From contig NZ_CANLNH010000004.1 in assembly GCF_947492535.1 (NCBI RefSeq), forward strand, positions 124,001-188,000: a stretch of DNA of 64,000 nt, in the 5' to 3' direction. The DNA comes from an uncultured Dokdonia sp. (GTDB lineage: Bacteria > Bacteroidota > Bacteroidia > Flavobacteriales > Flavobacteriaceae). The translations under genes and the position numbers were made by a program. Position 1 is the first letter of the stretch. Every line of letters starts with the position of its first letter. Positions 43,498 to 52,187 of the stretch are shown here, piece by piece. A model generated the notes under the pieces. It did not search any database. It saw nothing but the letters and a program-made list of their open reading frames with translations, and had not been told where the DNA came from.

Positions 43498-44748
43498 TTA
43501 AGTTCCTGTTCTTCTAATGATAAATAGCCCTCCATCTATATCGCTAATGATGATGTTATTGCTGTTAAAATAAGGGTATATACTCCATACTCCATTAAAA
43601 GACGTGTTATTATTTGATGGAAATGTATCAAAAGATCCAGTGTCAAATAGATTCCCGGAGGCGATACCTGATATGTCTGCCACGCGGATGCCACGGGTAT
43701 AGTTTGATAAAAAGACTTCGTTTCCTTTTACGTATAAATTATGATCTATAGCGCCTGTATCTCCATCAAAAGATCCCGAAAATGTGGGGGTGTCTAAATC
43801 TGTAAAATCAAATAGAAGCGTTCGGGTATTAAAACCTATGTTGCTTTCATCTAGTTCGTCATTTGCTATAAAATAACGATGATTTTCTGTAAGCCATCCT
43901 TGATGTGTATATCCAATATTAGGGTAATTTACTTGAGAAATTAGAAGCACATTTGCTTTGTCAGTAACGTCAAGGATAACGACTTCATCTTCGTTACTTC
44001 CTATATAAATTTCTCTTCCTATATACTCTGTATCGGGACCATTGTACGTGACTACTTGTGCATCATGTGTATATCCTTCTCCTTCAAATCCCCCCGCAAA
44101 TGTAGGGTTTAAAGGATCACTAATATCTATAATGTGAGGACCCCCACTAAAAGTACTTGTACCTACAGCATAGGCAAAAGCCTGTTGTTCATTAATAACA
44201 ATATTATGTGCATTTCCAAACTCTGTATACACTGCACTAGGCGTGAATGTTATGTTTTGATCTGGATCTACATCTCGTAATAGAGAAAGATCAAATACTT
44301 GCATCCCATGCCCGCCAGCTTCGCTTACAATAAAGGCAAAGTCATTATATACTTTAATATCTCTCCATGCAGAAGCAACGGTTTCCGTAGGTAGAAATCC
44401 TACGATTCTTGGTTCTGTAGGTATTGAGATATCTATAAATGAAGTGCCTTCACGATGCCCAAAAAGTGCATATTCTGTACCTGTAACTGGATCTGTCCAT
44501 CCCCATATGTCATTACCTCCTGCAGAGTTTCCAAATTGAGAAAGATTAATTTGAGCCATAAGATCAAAGTCGTCACAAGGAAAAATACCTGCAAATCCGT
44601 TTTCGCATACCAGGCGGCCATCGGCAATAGGAGCTGACTCTTCTTCTGTGTCAGGAGTTACAACTATAGGTGCAGTACTATCATCATCATTACTACAACT
44701 TAGTATAATTCCTAAAATAACCAGAGAAAAGAAGCTTCTTAGTTTCAT
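43498..44748 (-). CDS. Choice-of-anchor-B (LVIVD-repeat) lipoprotein
   Basis: A 416-residue protein with a lipoprotein signal (LVILGIILSC) and an acidic DDDS linker. LVIVD-type propeller motifs follow, including GNDIWGWTDPVTGTEYALFG, WRDIKVYNDFAFIVSEAGGH, GMQVFDLSLLRDV, FGNAHNIVINEQQAFAYAVG and YTHDAQVVTYNGPDTEYIGR. It is closely related to the gene just upstream (479 residues, with a T9SS tail) but is anchored by lipid instead. The two overlap by 4 bases (ATGA), so they are co-translated. The likely role is a surface propeller for binding; the ligand is unknown. Confidence 0.88.
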   Translation of the reverse strand: MKLRSFFSLVILGIILSCSNDDDSTAPIVVTPDTEEESAPIADGRLVCENGFAGIFPCDDFDLMAQINLSQFGNSAGGNDIWGWTDPVTGTEYALFGHREGTSFIDISIPTEPRIVGFLPTETVASAWRDIKVYNDFAFIVSEAGGHGMQVFDLSLLRDVDPDQNITFTPSAVYTEFGNAHNIVINEQQAFAYAVGTSTFSGGPHIIDISDPLNPTFAGGFEGEGYTHDAQVVTYNGPDTEYIGREIYIGSNEDEVVILDVTDKANVLLISQVNYPNIGYTHQGWLTENHRYFIANDELDESNIGFNTRTLLFDFTDLDTPTFSGSFDGDTGAIDHNLYVKGNEVFLSNYTRGIRVADISGIASGNLFDTGSFDTFPSNNNTSFNGVWSIYPYFNSNNIIISDIDGGLFIIRRTGT

Positions 44749-46184
44749 TTTAATATTAATTTTTGTGTGCTATTTGCTGTTTTTACAAAATAGAGACCAG
44801 TTTGTAAGTGAGTGAGATCTAATTGTGTATCTGTAGTGGTACTTTTTGTCGTATGTACTACTTGTCCTAATGTATTGTATATAGCTATTTGACCAACAGG
44901 GGTGTTTGTATTTATGGTTACGATACCTGAAGAAGGATTTGGAAACATAGTTACATCTAGTTGATTTTCAAAAGACTCTGTAGATAGAACGTCATTTGAA
45001 GCGACTAATACAAGCCCTTGATTTTGATCTGATAAGATAATATTGCCACTTTCAAAAAAGGGATATACATTCCATACACCACCTCCAGTACCTACGCTAT
45101 TTGTATTTGGAACAGTGTCAAAAAAACCTATTTCGTTTATATTTTGGTTTGCAATATCAGATATATCTATAACTCTCATTCCTGCTCTATAACTCGCAAG
45201 ATAGAATGTGTTTCCTACAACGTATCCATTATGATCAGTAGAGGGATTTGTAGAGAAGTATTCGAAATGTACGGTAGGATTATCAAGATCTTCCATGTCA
45301 AATATAATGGTACGCGTATTGAAACCAGAGAATATCTCATCTGTTTCATCTCCTAATATAAAGAAACGATGATCTTCTGTAAACCATCCTTGATGCGCAT
45401 CACTTATACCATTATATGTCATGGTTGCTATTTCTGTAGGATTGTCTTTGTCTGTTACATCTGCAATAGCTACAATGTTTAGATTACTTCCTATATAAAT
45501 TTCTCTTCCTATATAATCTGGATCTGGACCATTGTAAGTAACTACTTGTGCATCGTGCGTATATCCATTGGTAGCATATCCGCCAGCAGGTGTAGGATTA
45601 AGTGGGTCTGTAATATCAATAAAATGTGCACCTCCAGAAAAAGTAGAAGTTCCTACGGCATATGCAAAGACACCGTCTTCATTTGCCGAATTCTCATTAA
45701 TAACAATATTATGCGCATTTCCAAATTGATTATAATGCGCATCTTCTGTAAAGGTTTCTGGAGGGTTTGGAACATCTCGTAATCTAGTAAGGTCAAATAC
45801 CTGCATTCCATGTCCTCCGGCTTCGCTTACAATAAAAGCATAATTGTTACTTACTTTAATGTCTCTCCAAAGACTTGATGTAGTATGCGTAGGTAGTTTG
45901 CCTAAGTATACGATGTCAGATGGAGTAGAAATATCTGCAAATACAGTTCCATTTCTTACACCAATAATAGCATATTCTTTTCCTGTTTCAGGATCTGTCC
46001 ACCCCCAACTATCATTTGTAAAATCTGTACCCATTTCTGCATTAGTAAGTATATCTTGAATACCATAATCAGCACAAGGAAAACCATCGGCCGTATTTCC
46101 TTCACAAGGAGTTTGCGCTATTAGTATAGAAGAAAATTGTAAGAGTCCGAAAAGGAAACATATTTTAGTTAGGTGCAATTTCAT
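44745..46184 (-). CDS. Choice-of-anchor-B (LVIVD-repeat) protein with T9SS type A tail
   Basis: A 479-residue exported protein (signal peptide to ILIAQ). The propeller region repeats the motifs of the next gene: SWGWTDPETGKEYAIIG, WRDIKVSNNYAFIVSEAGGH, FGNAHNIVINENSANEDGVF, YTHDAQVVTYNGPDPDYIGR. The last 75 residues are a type A sorting domain (MFPNPSSGIVTINTNTPV, LQTGLYFVKTAN, KLILK), so T9SS should carry it across the outer membrane. It is first in the five-gene operon down to 40203. Promoter elements upstream are not clear. Confidence 0.9.
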   Translation of the reverse strand: MKLHLTKICFLFGLLQFSSILIAQTPCEGNTADGFPCADYGIQDILTNAEMGTDFTNDSWGWTDPETGKEYAIIGVRNGTVFADISTPSDIVYLGKLPTHTTSSLWRDIKVSNNYAFIVSEAGGHGMQVFDLTRLRDVPNPPETFTEDAHYNQFGNAHNIVINENSANEDGVFAYAVGTSTFSGGAHFIDITDPLNPTPAGGYATNGYTHDAQVVTYNGPDPDYIGREIYIGSNLNIVAIADVTDKDNPTEIATMTYNGISDAHQGWFTEDHRFFILGDETDEIFSGFNTRTIIFDMEDLDNPTVHFEYFSTNPSTDHNGYVVGNTFYLASYRAGMRVIDISDIANQNINEIGFFDTVPNTNSVGTGGGVWNVYPFFESGNIILSDQNQGLVLVASNDVLSTESFENQLDVTMFPNPSSGIVTINTNTPVGQIAIYNTLGQVVHTTKSTTTDTQLDLTHLQTGLYFVKTANSTQKLILK

Positions 46185-46425
46185 TGGTGGGTTTTTATCT
46201 AGGGTTAATGTAAACTTATAAAATTTGTGTTGTACTCACGAAATATCCGATCAAGTATTACTTGTCAATATTCACTTATATAACAAACAACTCGTAAAAA
46301 ACCCCCCATGGAGATCTATAAATATTCTGAAATCAATTATAAAGCTATACCATTTCTGTTTTGAATATACGTAAAAAGATGAATTTACAGTTGAAATGGT
46401 ATTAGACCTTTAAGAGGTTGTTTAG

Positions 46426-46433
46426 TACCTTTG
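46426..46433 (+). promoter_or_regulatory. -7 box (TACCTTTG) of thiL
   Basis: Ends 5 bases before the ATG at 46439, so the transcript should be leaderless or nearly so. It also argues against starting at 46418. No clear -33. Confidence 0.55.
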
Positions 46434-46438
46434 TAGTT

Positions 46439-47488
46439 ATGTTAGAAAATAAAGATCAATCGAGAACTTCTTTAGGAGAGTTAGGAGAGTTTGGACTCAT
46501 AAATCATCTTACGGAGCATTTTAAAGTTACACAAAAAACCACAATAAAAGGAATAGGTGATGATGCGGCTGTATTATCATTTCCAGATACTCAAGTAGTT
46601 GTTACTACAGATCTTTTGCTAGAAGGGGTCCATTTTGATTTAAGTTATGTGCCTTTAAAACATTTGGGATATAAAGCGGTGATGGTCAATTTGTCTGATG
46701 TGTATGCGATGAATGCTATGGCAAGTCAAATTACAGTCTCTATAGCCGTTTCTAATCGTTTTCCGCTAGAAGCACTAGAAGATTTATATGTGGGTGTCCA
46801 AACGGCGTGTGCCAATTATAAAGTAGATTTAGTGGGTGGAGATACTACGTCATCTACTACAGGGCTTGTTATTAGTATAACAGCAATAGGGCATACTTCA
46901 AAAGATAAGATTGTGGGAAGAGATACAGCAAAAGAAGGAGATCTTCTTGTTGTTACTGGAGATATAGGAGCAGCATATATGGGATTACAAATCTTAGAGA
47001 GAGAGAAAGCGGTTTTTAAAGTAAATCCAAATAGTCAACCAGATTTAGAACAATATACATACATTGTTGAGCGTCAATTAAAACCAGAAGCAAGAAAAGA
47101 TATTGTTTTATTGCTCGAATCTCTACAAGTACTACCTACATCTATGATAGATGTAAGTGATGGATTATCTTCAGAGATTTTACACTTATGTGCAAATTCT
47201 AAGATGGGATGTAACTTATATGAGGAGAAAATCCCATTAGATCCTCAAGTAATAAGTACATGTGAAGAATTTCAACTAGATAGTACAACTATAGCTTTAA
47301 GTGGAGGAGAAGATTACGAGTTATTGTTTACAATATCTCAAGAAGATTATCCTAAAATTAAAGCAAATCCTAATTTTACAATAATAGGTCATATGACAGA
47401 AGAGAGAGAGGGGGCTCATCTTATCACAAGAGCTAATACTAAAATACCTTTAGAAGCAAGAGGTTGGAATGCACTACAATCTGAGTGA
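46439..47488 (+). CDS. thiL: Thiamine-monophosphate kinase ThiL
   Basis: A 349-residue PurM-like kinase that phosphorylates thiamine monophosphate to the active diphosphate. Visible are LGEFGLINHLTEHF, GIGDDAAVLSFPDTQVVVTT with DLLLEGVHF, VNLSDVYAMNA, VGGDTTSSTTGLVISITAIG, and the C-terminal MIDVSDGLSSEILHLC and LSGGEDYELLF. The start at 46439 (MLENKDQSRTS) is chosen because an upstream in-frame start lies before the -7 box. It is a single gene, convergent with the zinc-ribbon gene 7 bases away. Confidence 0.96.
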   Translation: MLENKDQSRTSLGELGEFGLINHLTEHFKVTQKTTIKGIGDDAAVLSFPDTQVVVTTDLLLEGVHFDLSYVPLKHLGYKAVMVNLSDVYAMNAMASQITVSIAVSNRFPLEALEDLYVGVQTACANYKVDLVGGDTTSSTTGLVISITAIGHTSKDKIVGRDTAKEGDLLVVTGDIGAAYMGLQILEREKAVFKVNPNSQPDLEQYTYIVERQLKPEARKDIVLLLESLQVLPTSMIDVSDGLSSEILHLCANSKMGCNLYEEKIPLDPQVISTCEEFQLDSTTIALSGGEDYELLFTISQEDYPKIKANPNFTIIGHMTEEREGAHLITRANTKIPLEARGWNALQSE

Positions 47489-47495
47489 TTTTTTA

Positions 47496-47744
47496 TTAAC
47501 GTGCAGCTAATCTTCTCGTGTAGAAATTTTCGTACACTTCATTAATGCGACGTAATTTTGGAGTAAGTGGTGTGTAATGACCGTATCCATCTAATGTAAA
47601 CTGCTTTTTACAATTGGCACATTCAAATTCTTTGATGTTTGATTCGTATCTTTTTGTAATTCTATACTTGTGACCAAACACTTTGCATTGTAGGTTTGAA
47701 AATGGGCTGTATGTAGGTTCTGTTTTAGTTTTAGTTGTATTCAT
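47496..47744 (-). CDS. Small zinc-ribbon-like protein
   Basis: 82 residues from the ATG at 47744. A longer frame to 47798 would begin inside a -7 box and is rejected. The pattern CKVFGHKYRITKRYESNIKE, FECANCKKQFTLDGYG gives C-x4-H (or so) and C-x2-C pairs, resembling the DUF1660-type zinc ribbon found in phage and host proteins. The C-terminus is basic (NFYTRRLAAR). It could bind nucleic acid or protein. It is a single gene ending 7 bases from thiL. Confidence 0.75.
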   Translation of the reverse strand: MNTTKTKTEPTYSPFSNLQCKVFGHKYRITKRYESNIKEFECANCKKQFTLDGYGHYTPLTPKLRRINEVYENFYTRRLAAR

Positions 47745-47797
47745 GGGGTTTGGGGTTTTAACTTGAGTACTAATGTATACAAAATCCACAAACAACA

Positions 47798-47805
47798 CAA
47801 AATTA
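47798..47805 (-). promoter_or_regulatory. -7 box (TAATTTTG) of the zinc-ribbon gene
   Basis: CAAAATTA on the plus strand, 53 bases before the ATG at 47744. The -33 partner is unclear. Confidence 0.4.
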
Positions 47806-47934
47806 TCGACGAAATACTTAAAATTTTAACATTTTCAAATATTTTCCCAACATATTAAGATAGATTTGGGAGGATATATACACTATTTACTTGTTAAAAA
47901 TATAATTGGGACGTTAGGGAATACTGTGAGTTAT

Positions 47935-48708
47935 TTATGATAAGAAGTTTAAAATATGCTCAATCATAGTTTCTTTATTAGATATATGACTCATATGTCC
48001 ACCCTTAATAATTGAAAAATAGGCTATATAGGAGTTGAATTTTTCTTCTTGTCGTTTTGCATCAATAATCCAGTCGTTTTCTCCTAAAATCATGCCTCTT
48101 TTAAATGAAGCATTTTTCCAGAAGTTTGTTGCATCTTCTCTTAAGCGCATACCTTCGTTTGAAGCAATGTATCCTTGTATAGTGGTTTGTAAGGCATGGT
48201 GTAATGCCGCTGTAATTTCATCGTGGTATGTTTCTTTGGAGGCAGGATCGAAAAGATTAATAAAAGACATGCGTACTAATTGTTCAAATTGTGTTTTAGC
48301 CATTTGATTAGCTCTGAGTCGCAATTGTTTTCGTTCTTCCTGATCTGCTTCTGGGGTAGAATTTAAGAGGCATAATGCGTTGACTTTTTCTGGGTATGCT
48401 TTCGCGAAAGCGATCCCAACATATCCCCCCATGGAATGTCCAATAAGGGTAATTTTGTGGAGATGTAATTCATGTATGACGGCGTGCAAAGCTTCTGAAA
48501 AATCCTGCATAGTATGGATATAGCCTAAACAATCAGTCTTACCATGCCCTAAAAGATCCACACAAATAACGCGATACTTTTTTATGAGAAAAGGAAGTAA
48601 ACCACCCCACATCGTACTATTTTCTAAAAAGCCATGTAGTAATAGAATAGGATCTCCCGCTCCCTGATCTGTATAAAAAATACGACTCCCTTTATGTGTA
48701 ATCTCCAT
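47935..48708 (-). CDS. Alpha/beta hydrolase
   Basis: A 257-residue cytoplasmic enzyme of the MhpC/YbfF type. The oxyanion region is ILLLHGFLENSTMW, the nucleophile elbow GHSMGGYVG and the catalytic His is in the final KGGHMSHISNKETMI. The acid residue is probably the Asp in LGENDWIIDAKR. The substrate cannot be told. The AFAKAYPEK stretch after the nucleophile is encoded by a TTTCGCGAAA palindrome. It is divergent from brnQ across a 36-base gap. Confidence 0.9.
   Translation of the reverse strand: MEITHKGSRIFYTDQGAGDPILLLHGFLENSTMWGGLLPFLIKKYRVICVDLLGHGKTDCLGYIHTMQDFSEALHAVIHELHLHKITLIGHSMGGYVGIAFAKAYPEKVNALCLLNSTPEADQEERKQLRLRANQMAKTQFEQLVRMSFINLFDPASKETYHDEITAALHHALQTTIQGYIASNEGMRLREDATNFWKNASFKRGMILGENDWIIDAKRQEEKFNSYIAYFSIIKGGHMSHISNKETMIEHILNFLS
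48398..48411. repeat. TTTCGCGAAA palindrome, copy 12 (in hydrolase gene)
   Basis: Core at 48400-48409. Encodes AFAKA just after the GHSMGG nucleophile elbow. Confidence 0.9.
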
Positions 48709-48744
48709 TTTGACTTATCTTGATGCGCAAATATCAATGAACCT

Positions 48745-50022
48745 ATGAAAATCACCAAACAAACTTTTATTACTTCTTTTGCATTGTTTTCGCTGTTTTT
48801 TGGAGCTGGAAACTTGATATTTCCTGCTTTTTTAGGTTATAATGCAGGTGATGGTTGGTTTATGGTAGCTGTAGGTTTTGTGCTTTCTGCGGTAGTGATT
48901 CCTATTTTAGCTATTTATGGACATGCGCGATTGCAAGGGACGATGATGGATTTTGGTAAAAAAGTATCTCCTACTTTTGCCTTTATATATAGTCTTATTG
49001 TATATGTGATTTCGGTTTCTTTTCCGAGTCCGCGTACGGCATCTGTTACCTATGAGATGGCTGTACAACCCTATATCGATATTCCTTCATGGGGATTGAG
49101 TACTATATACTTTATACTCGTATTAATATTTGTCCTTAATCGTTCTAAAATCATAGATATCATAGGAAAGTTTTTAACACCTGGTATTTTAATAATCCTT
49201 GGATCTATTATATGTATTGGTCTTTTTGGAACGTATGACCCTATGCATGCGTCTACTTATACAAGTAATTTAACCAGTGGTATTTTAGAAGGGTACCAAA
49301 CGTTTGATGCGATAGGAGGTGTTTTGGTAGGAGGTGTTCTTGTGATTTCCCTTAGTTTAAAAGGAATTTCTAAAGAAGAAAGTAAAGGTGTAATTGCAAA
49401 AGCAGGACTATTTGCCGGATTAGGGTTTGTGATTATGTATGTAGGCCTAATTGCTCTTGGTGCTGCAAATAGTGGAACACTTGAAATAAGTAATCGAACT
49501 GAATTATTAAGTCAGTTAAGTTATAACACCCTTGGAAGCATAGGAAGATCAGCTTTAGGAGTGCTAGTGGCACTTGCATGCTTTACCACAGCGGTAGGTA
49601 TTGTAACAGGAACCGCCGACTTTTTTAAAGGCTTGTTCAAGGATTCTCATAAGGCATATGTTATAACAGCAGTGATTAGCTGTATTCTTGGTGTAGGAAT
49701 GGGTCAGTTGGATGTGCATTCTATTATTGTAGTGGCATTACCCGCACTTATGTTTATTTATCCTATTACAATTGTGCTAATACTTCTGAATGTAATTCCA
49801 GATAAATTTGCAACACCTCTAGTCTTTAGATGGGTAGTTGCGATTACCATCTTATTTAGTTTGCCTGATTTTTTAGCTTCTATAGGTCTTTCTGAAATAA
49901 CTAAACCAATACAAGAGTTCTTGCCTTTTGGGACCGTTACATTGGGCTGGTTATTGCCAGCATTAGTTACTTTTATCGTAGTGAATCTGTTTACTTTAAA
50001 GAGAGATGTAGACAACAATTAA
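48745..50022 (+). CDS. brnQ: Branched-chain amino-acid carrier BrnQ
   Basis: A 425-residue transporter with about 12 transmembrane helices. The family signature SLFFGAGNLIFPAFLGYNAG is at the N-terminus, followed by VYVISVSFPSPRTASVTYEM and VALACFTTAVGIVTGTADFF. BrnQ-type carriers import leucine, isoleucine and valine with sodium or protons. It ends with a 4-base overlap of stop codons with the convergent ACT-like gene. Length and motifs are complete. Confidence 0.95.
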   Translation: MKITKQTFITSFALFSLFFGAGNLIFPAFLGYNAGDGWFMVAVGFVLSAVVIPILAIYGHARLQGTMMDFGKKVSPTFAFIYSLIVYVISVSFPSPRTASVTYEMAVQPYIDIPSWGLSTIYFILVLIFVLNRSKIIDIIGKFLTPGILIILGSIICIGLFGTYDPMHASTYTSNLTSGILEGYQTFDAIGGVLVGGVLVISLSLKGISKEESKGVIAKAGLFAGLGFVIMYVGLIALGAANSGTLEISNRTELLSQLSYNTLGSIGRSALGVLVALACFTTAVGIVTGTADFFKGLFKDSHKAYVITAVISCILGVGMGQLDVHSIIVVALPALMFIYPITIVLILLNVIPDKFATPLVFRWVVAITILFSLPDFLASIGLSEITKPIQEFLPFGTVTLGWLLPALVTFIVVNLFTLKRDVDNN

Positions 50023-50687
50023 GAAGTTACTTCACTTTTAAGTCCTTTAATTACAGAAAAAGCCCTGTCTACTAGATAGTCTTTTACGAGAATGGTAAAC
50101 TCATTTGTTGTAGATACTACTTCATGTAATGCGATTCCTTCCCAAGCGAGTCTTTTGAAAAGTTGATAATATAATCCTGGCACGGTAGAGTTGTCATGTG
50201 GTAAATTAATGCTAATTGCCGACAGATTTTCTTGAAGGTCTAGTTGTGTCTCGTTTGTGAAACTAGCAATTACCTTTTCTTTTTCTGAAGAAGAAATAAT
50301 AATATTACTTTCTAAAATCCCTCTTGTAAATGCATAAAAAATACTCCTGTCTGTAGAGATAAGATCTAGAATTTTTGCATGACTTCGTATTAAAGTAGTG
50401 GAGTTCTGATAGGTAAAATCAATTAAATTAGAACGTACAGTGATGTCTCCTAAATTTTTAAGAATACGTTGCATTTTCATACTGTTACTTGCATGAATAG
50501 GAGGATTATACCGGCGCAATGCCATCATAATAGCCCCCGTTTTTACAGATTTATGTAATCGTTTTTCTATAACAGGCTGTAAGTGTTCTGCTAAAGCAGA
50601 ATAATTAATAATATTTTTAGATAAACCTTCTTCAATAAAAGGTTGTGTGAGAATAATTTCTTCAACACAAGATGCAATTGTTTTCAT
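50019..50687 (-). CDS. Unnamed ACT-like protein next to aspartate kinase
   Basis: A 222-residue cytoplasmic protein. The first 100 residues are helical (MKTIASCVEEIILTQPFIEE; NIINYSALAEHLQPVIEKRL) and may form a winged helix. The C-terminal half resembles ACT domains: LSAISINLPHDNSTVPGLYY, QLFKRLAWEGIALHEVVSTT, NEFTILVKDYLVDRAFSVIK. This matches the PGLxxxLFxxLAxxGI pattern of ACT repeats in aspartate kinases. It is divergent from lysC (103 bases apart) and convergent with the amino-acid carrier brnQ. A regulator sensing lysine, threonine or branched-chain amino acids is an attractive inference, not shown. Confidence 0.65.
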   Translation of the reverse strand: MKTIASCVEEIILTQPFIEEGLSKNIINYSALAEHLQPVIEKRLHKSVKTGAIMMALRRYNPPIHASNSMKMQRILKNLGDITVRSNLIDFTYQNSTTLIRSHAKILDLISTDRSIFYAFTRGILESNIIISSSEKEKVIASFTNETQLDLQENLSAISINLPHDNSTVPGLYYQLFKRLAWEGIALHEVVSTTNEFTILVKDYLVDRAFSVIKGLKSEVTS

Positions 50688-50712
50688 TTTGTTAATTATA
50701 TAACATATTGTG

Positions 50713-50720
50713 CAAAATTA
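50713..50720 (-). promoter_or_regulatory. -7 box (TAATTTTG) of the ACT-like gene
   Basis: CAAAATTA on the plus strand, 25 bases before the ATG. No clear -33 element. Confidence 0.4.
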
Positions 50721-50762
50721 GAATAATTTTATCATTTATAAGGCTTAGATAGATGATAATAA

Positions 50763-50770
50763 TATTTTTG
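50763..50770 (+). promoter_or_regulatory. -7 box (TATTTTTG) of lysC
   Basis: Ends 20 bases before the ATG, giving a leader of about 14 bases. The box faces the -7 box at 50713, so the two divergent promoters are about 50 bases apart. Confidence 0.5.
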
Positions 50771-50790
50771 TCCCTATAAATGTTACAAAA

Positions 50791-52113
50791 ATGCGAGTAT
50801 TAAAATTTGGAGGAACTTCTGTAGGATCTGTAGAAAATATGATCCAGGTAAAAGAGATTATCAATGATCAAGACAAAAAGATTGTTGTGCTTTCGGCTAT
50901 GTCAGGTACTACAAATACACTAGTCACTATTTCTAATGATATAAAAGAAGGAAATACAGGAAAAGCTTCTGCGAGCATAGATGCATTAGAAATTAGATAT
51001 ACGACTACGATTCAATCGTTATTTTCTGATGATGAGACATTATATAATGTACAGGAATATGTACAAGATATATTTTCTTATTTAAGAACTGCTGTAGGTA
51101 AATCATACAGCCCATTAATGTATAATACGATTGTCTCTTATGGAGAGTTATTGTCTACATATATTTTTACAGCATACTTACGTCAGGAAGGAATAAAAGC
51201 TCAATTATTGCCTGCACTGGATTTTATGAGAATTGATCGTAATAGTGAACCTGATAATTTTTATATCCGTCAGAATATCCATCGTATTATTGATGAATTA
51301 CCTGTAGCAGATATATATATTACACAAGGCTTTATATGTCTAGATGTAGATGGTCAAGTATCCAATTTACAAAGAGGTGGAAGTGATTATACTGCTACAA
51401 TTATAGGAGCTGCTATCCGTGCAGAAGAAGTTCAAATCTGGACAGATATAGATGGATTTCATAATAATGATCCTCGTTTTGTAGAAGATACAACGCCTAT
51501 ATCAAATCTATCTTTTGATGAGGCAGCAGAGCTTGCTTACTTCGGTGCTAAGATCTTGCATCCACAAACGGTAAGACCTGTACGAGAATTAGACATACCT
51601 GTACGTTTAAAAAATACAATGGCACCTGCTTCTTATGGGACATTAATAACAAATAATGTACATGGAGAAGGAATTAAAGCTATTGCAGCAAAAGATGGCA
51701 TTACTGCTATAAAAATAAAGTCAGGTAGAATGCTACTGGCGCATGGATTTCTAAAAAAAGTTTTTGAAATCTTTGAGCGTTATGAGACCGCTATCGATAT
51801 GATTACAACATCAGAAATTGCTATTTCATTAACGATAGATGATACAACATATTTAGAGCCTATTGTAGAAGAGTTAGAGCGTTTTTCTTTTGTAGAAGTA
51901 GATCATCAACAATCTATTGTATGTCTCGTTGGAAACTCAATTATATATCATAGTCAAACACATAAATTATTTCAAATTCTCCAGGATGTAGCTATTCGTA
52001 TGATCTCATATGGAGGAAGTCATAATAATATCTCTTTATTGATTCATTCTGATCATAAAGTAGAAACCCTACAACGGTTACACACATACCTTTTTGATCG
52101 TGTAACAGTGTAA
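50791..52113 (+). CDS. lysC: Aspartate kinase, monofunctional
   Basis: A 440-residue kinase catalysing the first step of the aspartate pathway to lysine, methionine, threonine and isoleucine. The N-terminus is MRVLKFGGTSVGSVENM. Further segments are SYGELLSTYIFTAYL, ITQGFICLDVDGQVSNLQRG, GGSDYTATIIGAAIRAEEVQ, IWTDIDGF and FGAKILHPQTVRPV. Two ACT-type repeats follow (GITAIKIKSGRML; SIVCLVGNSI, HKLFQILQDVAIRMISYGGS), which bind feedback inhibitors. The class (lysine- or threonine-sensitive) cannot be told. It is followed by a strong terminator. Confidence 0.95.
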   Translation: MRVLKFGGTSVGSVENMIQVKEIINDQDKKIVVLSAMSGTTNTLVTISNDIKEGNTGKASASIDALEIRYTTTIQSLFSDDETLYNVQEYVQDIFSYLRTAVGKSYSPLMYNTIVSYGELLSTYIFTAYLRQEGIKAQLLPALDFMRIDRNSEPDNFYIRQNIHRIIDELPVADIYITQGFICLDVDGQVSNLQRGGSDYTATIIGAAIRAEEVQIWTDIDGFHNNDPRFVEDTTPISNLSFDEAAELAYFGAKILHPQTVRPVRELDIPVRLKNTMAPASYGTLITNNVHGEGIKAIAAKDGITAIKIKSGRMLLAHGFLKKVFEIFERYETAIDMITTSEIAISLTIDDTTYLEPIVEELERFSFVEVDHQQSIVCLVGNSIIYHSQTHKLFQILQDVAIRMISYGGSHNNISLLIHSDHKVETLQRLHTYLFDRVTV

Positions 52114-52153
52114 AATAAATGAAAAAGGAAGTTAAGTTAGTTTAGTTATTGTT

Positions 52154-52182
52154 GGGAGATTGCTAGTTTTTAGTAATCTCCC
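52154..52182 (+). terminator. Terminator of lysC
   Basis: 12-bp stem (gggagattgcta against tagtaatctccc, one G-T pair) with loop gtttt, followed by a T run, 40 bases after the stop. Confidence 0.92.
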
Positions 52183-52187
52183 TTTTT

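Noticed and set aside
43498-46184. The two LVIVD genes as one frameshifted gene
   Set aside because: Each has its own signal sequence (lipobox in one) and its own terminal signals, and the 4-base overlap is a normal coupling.
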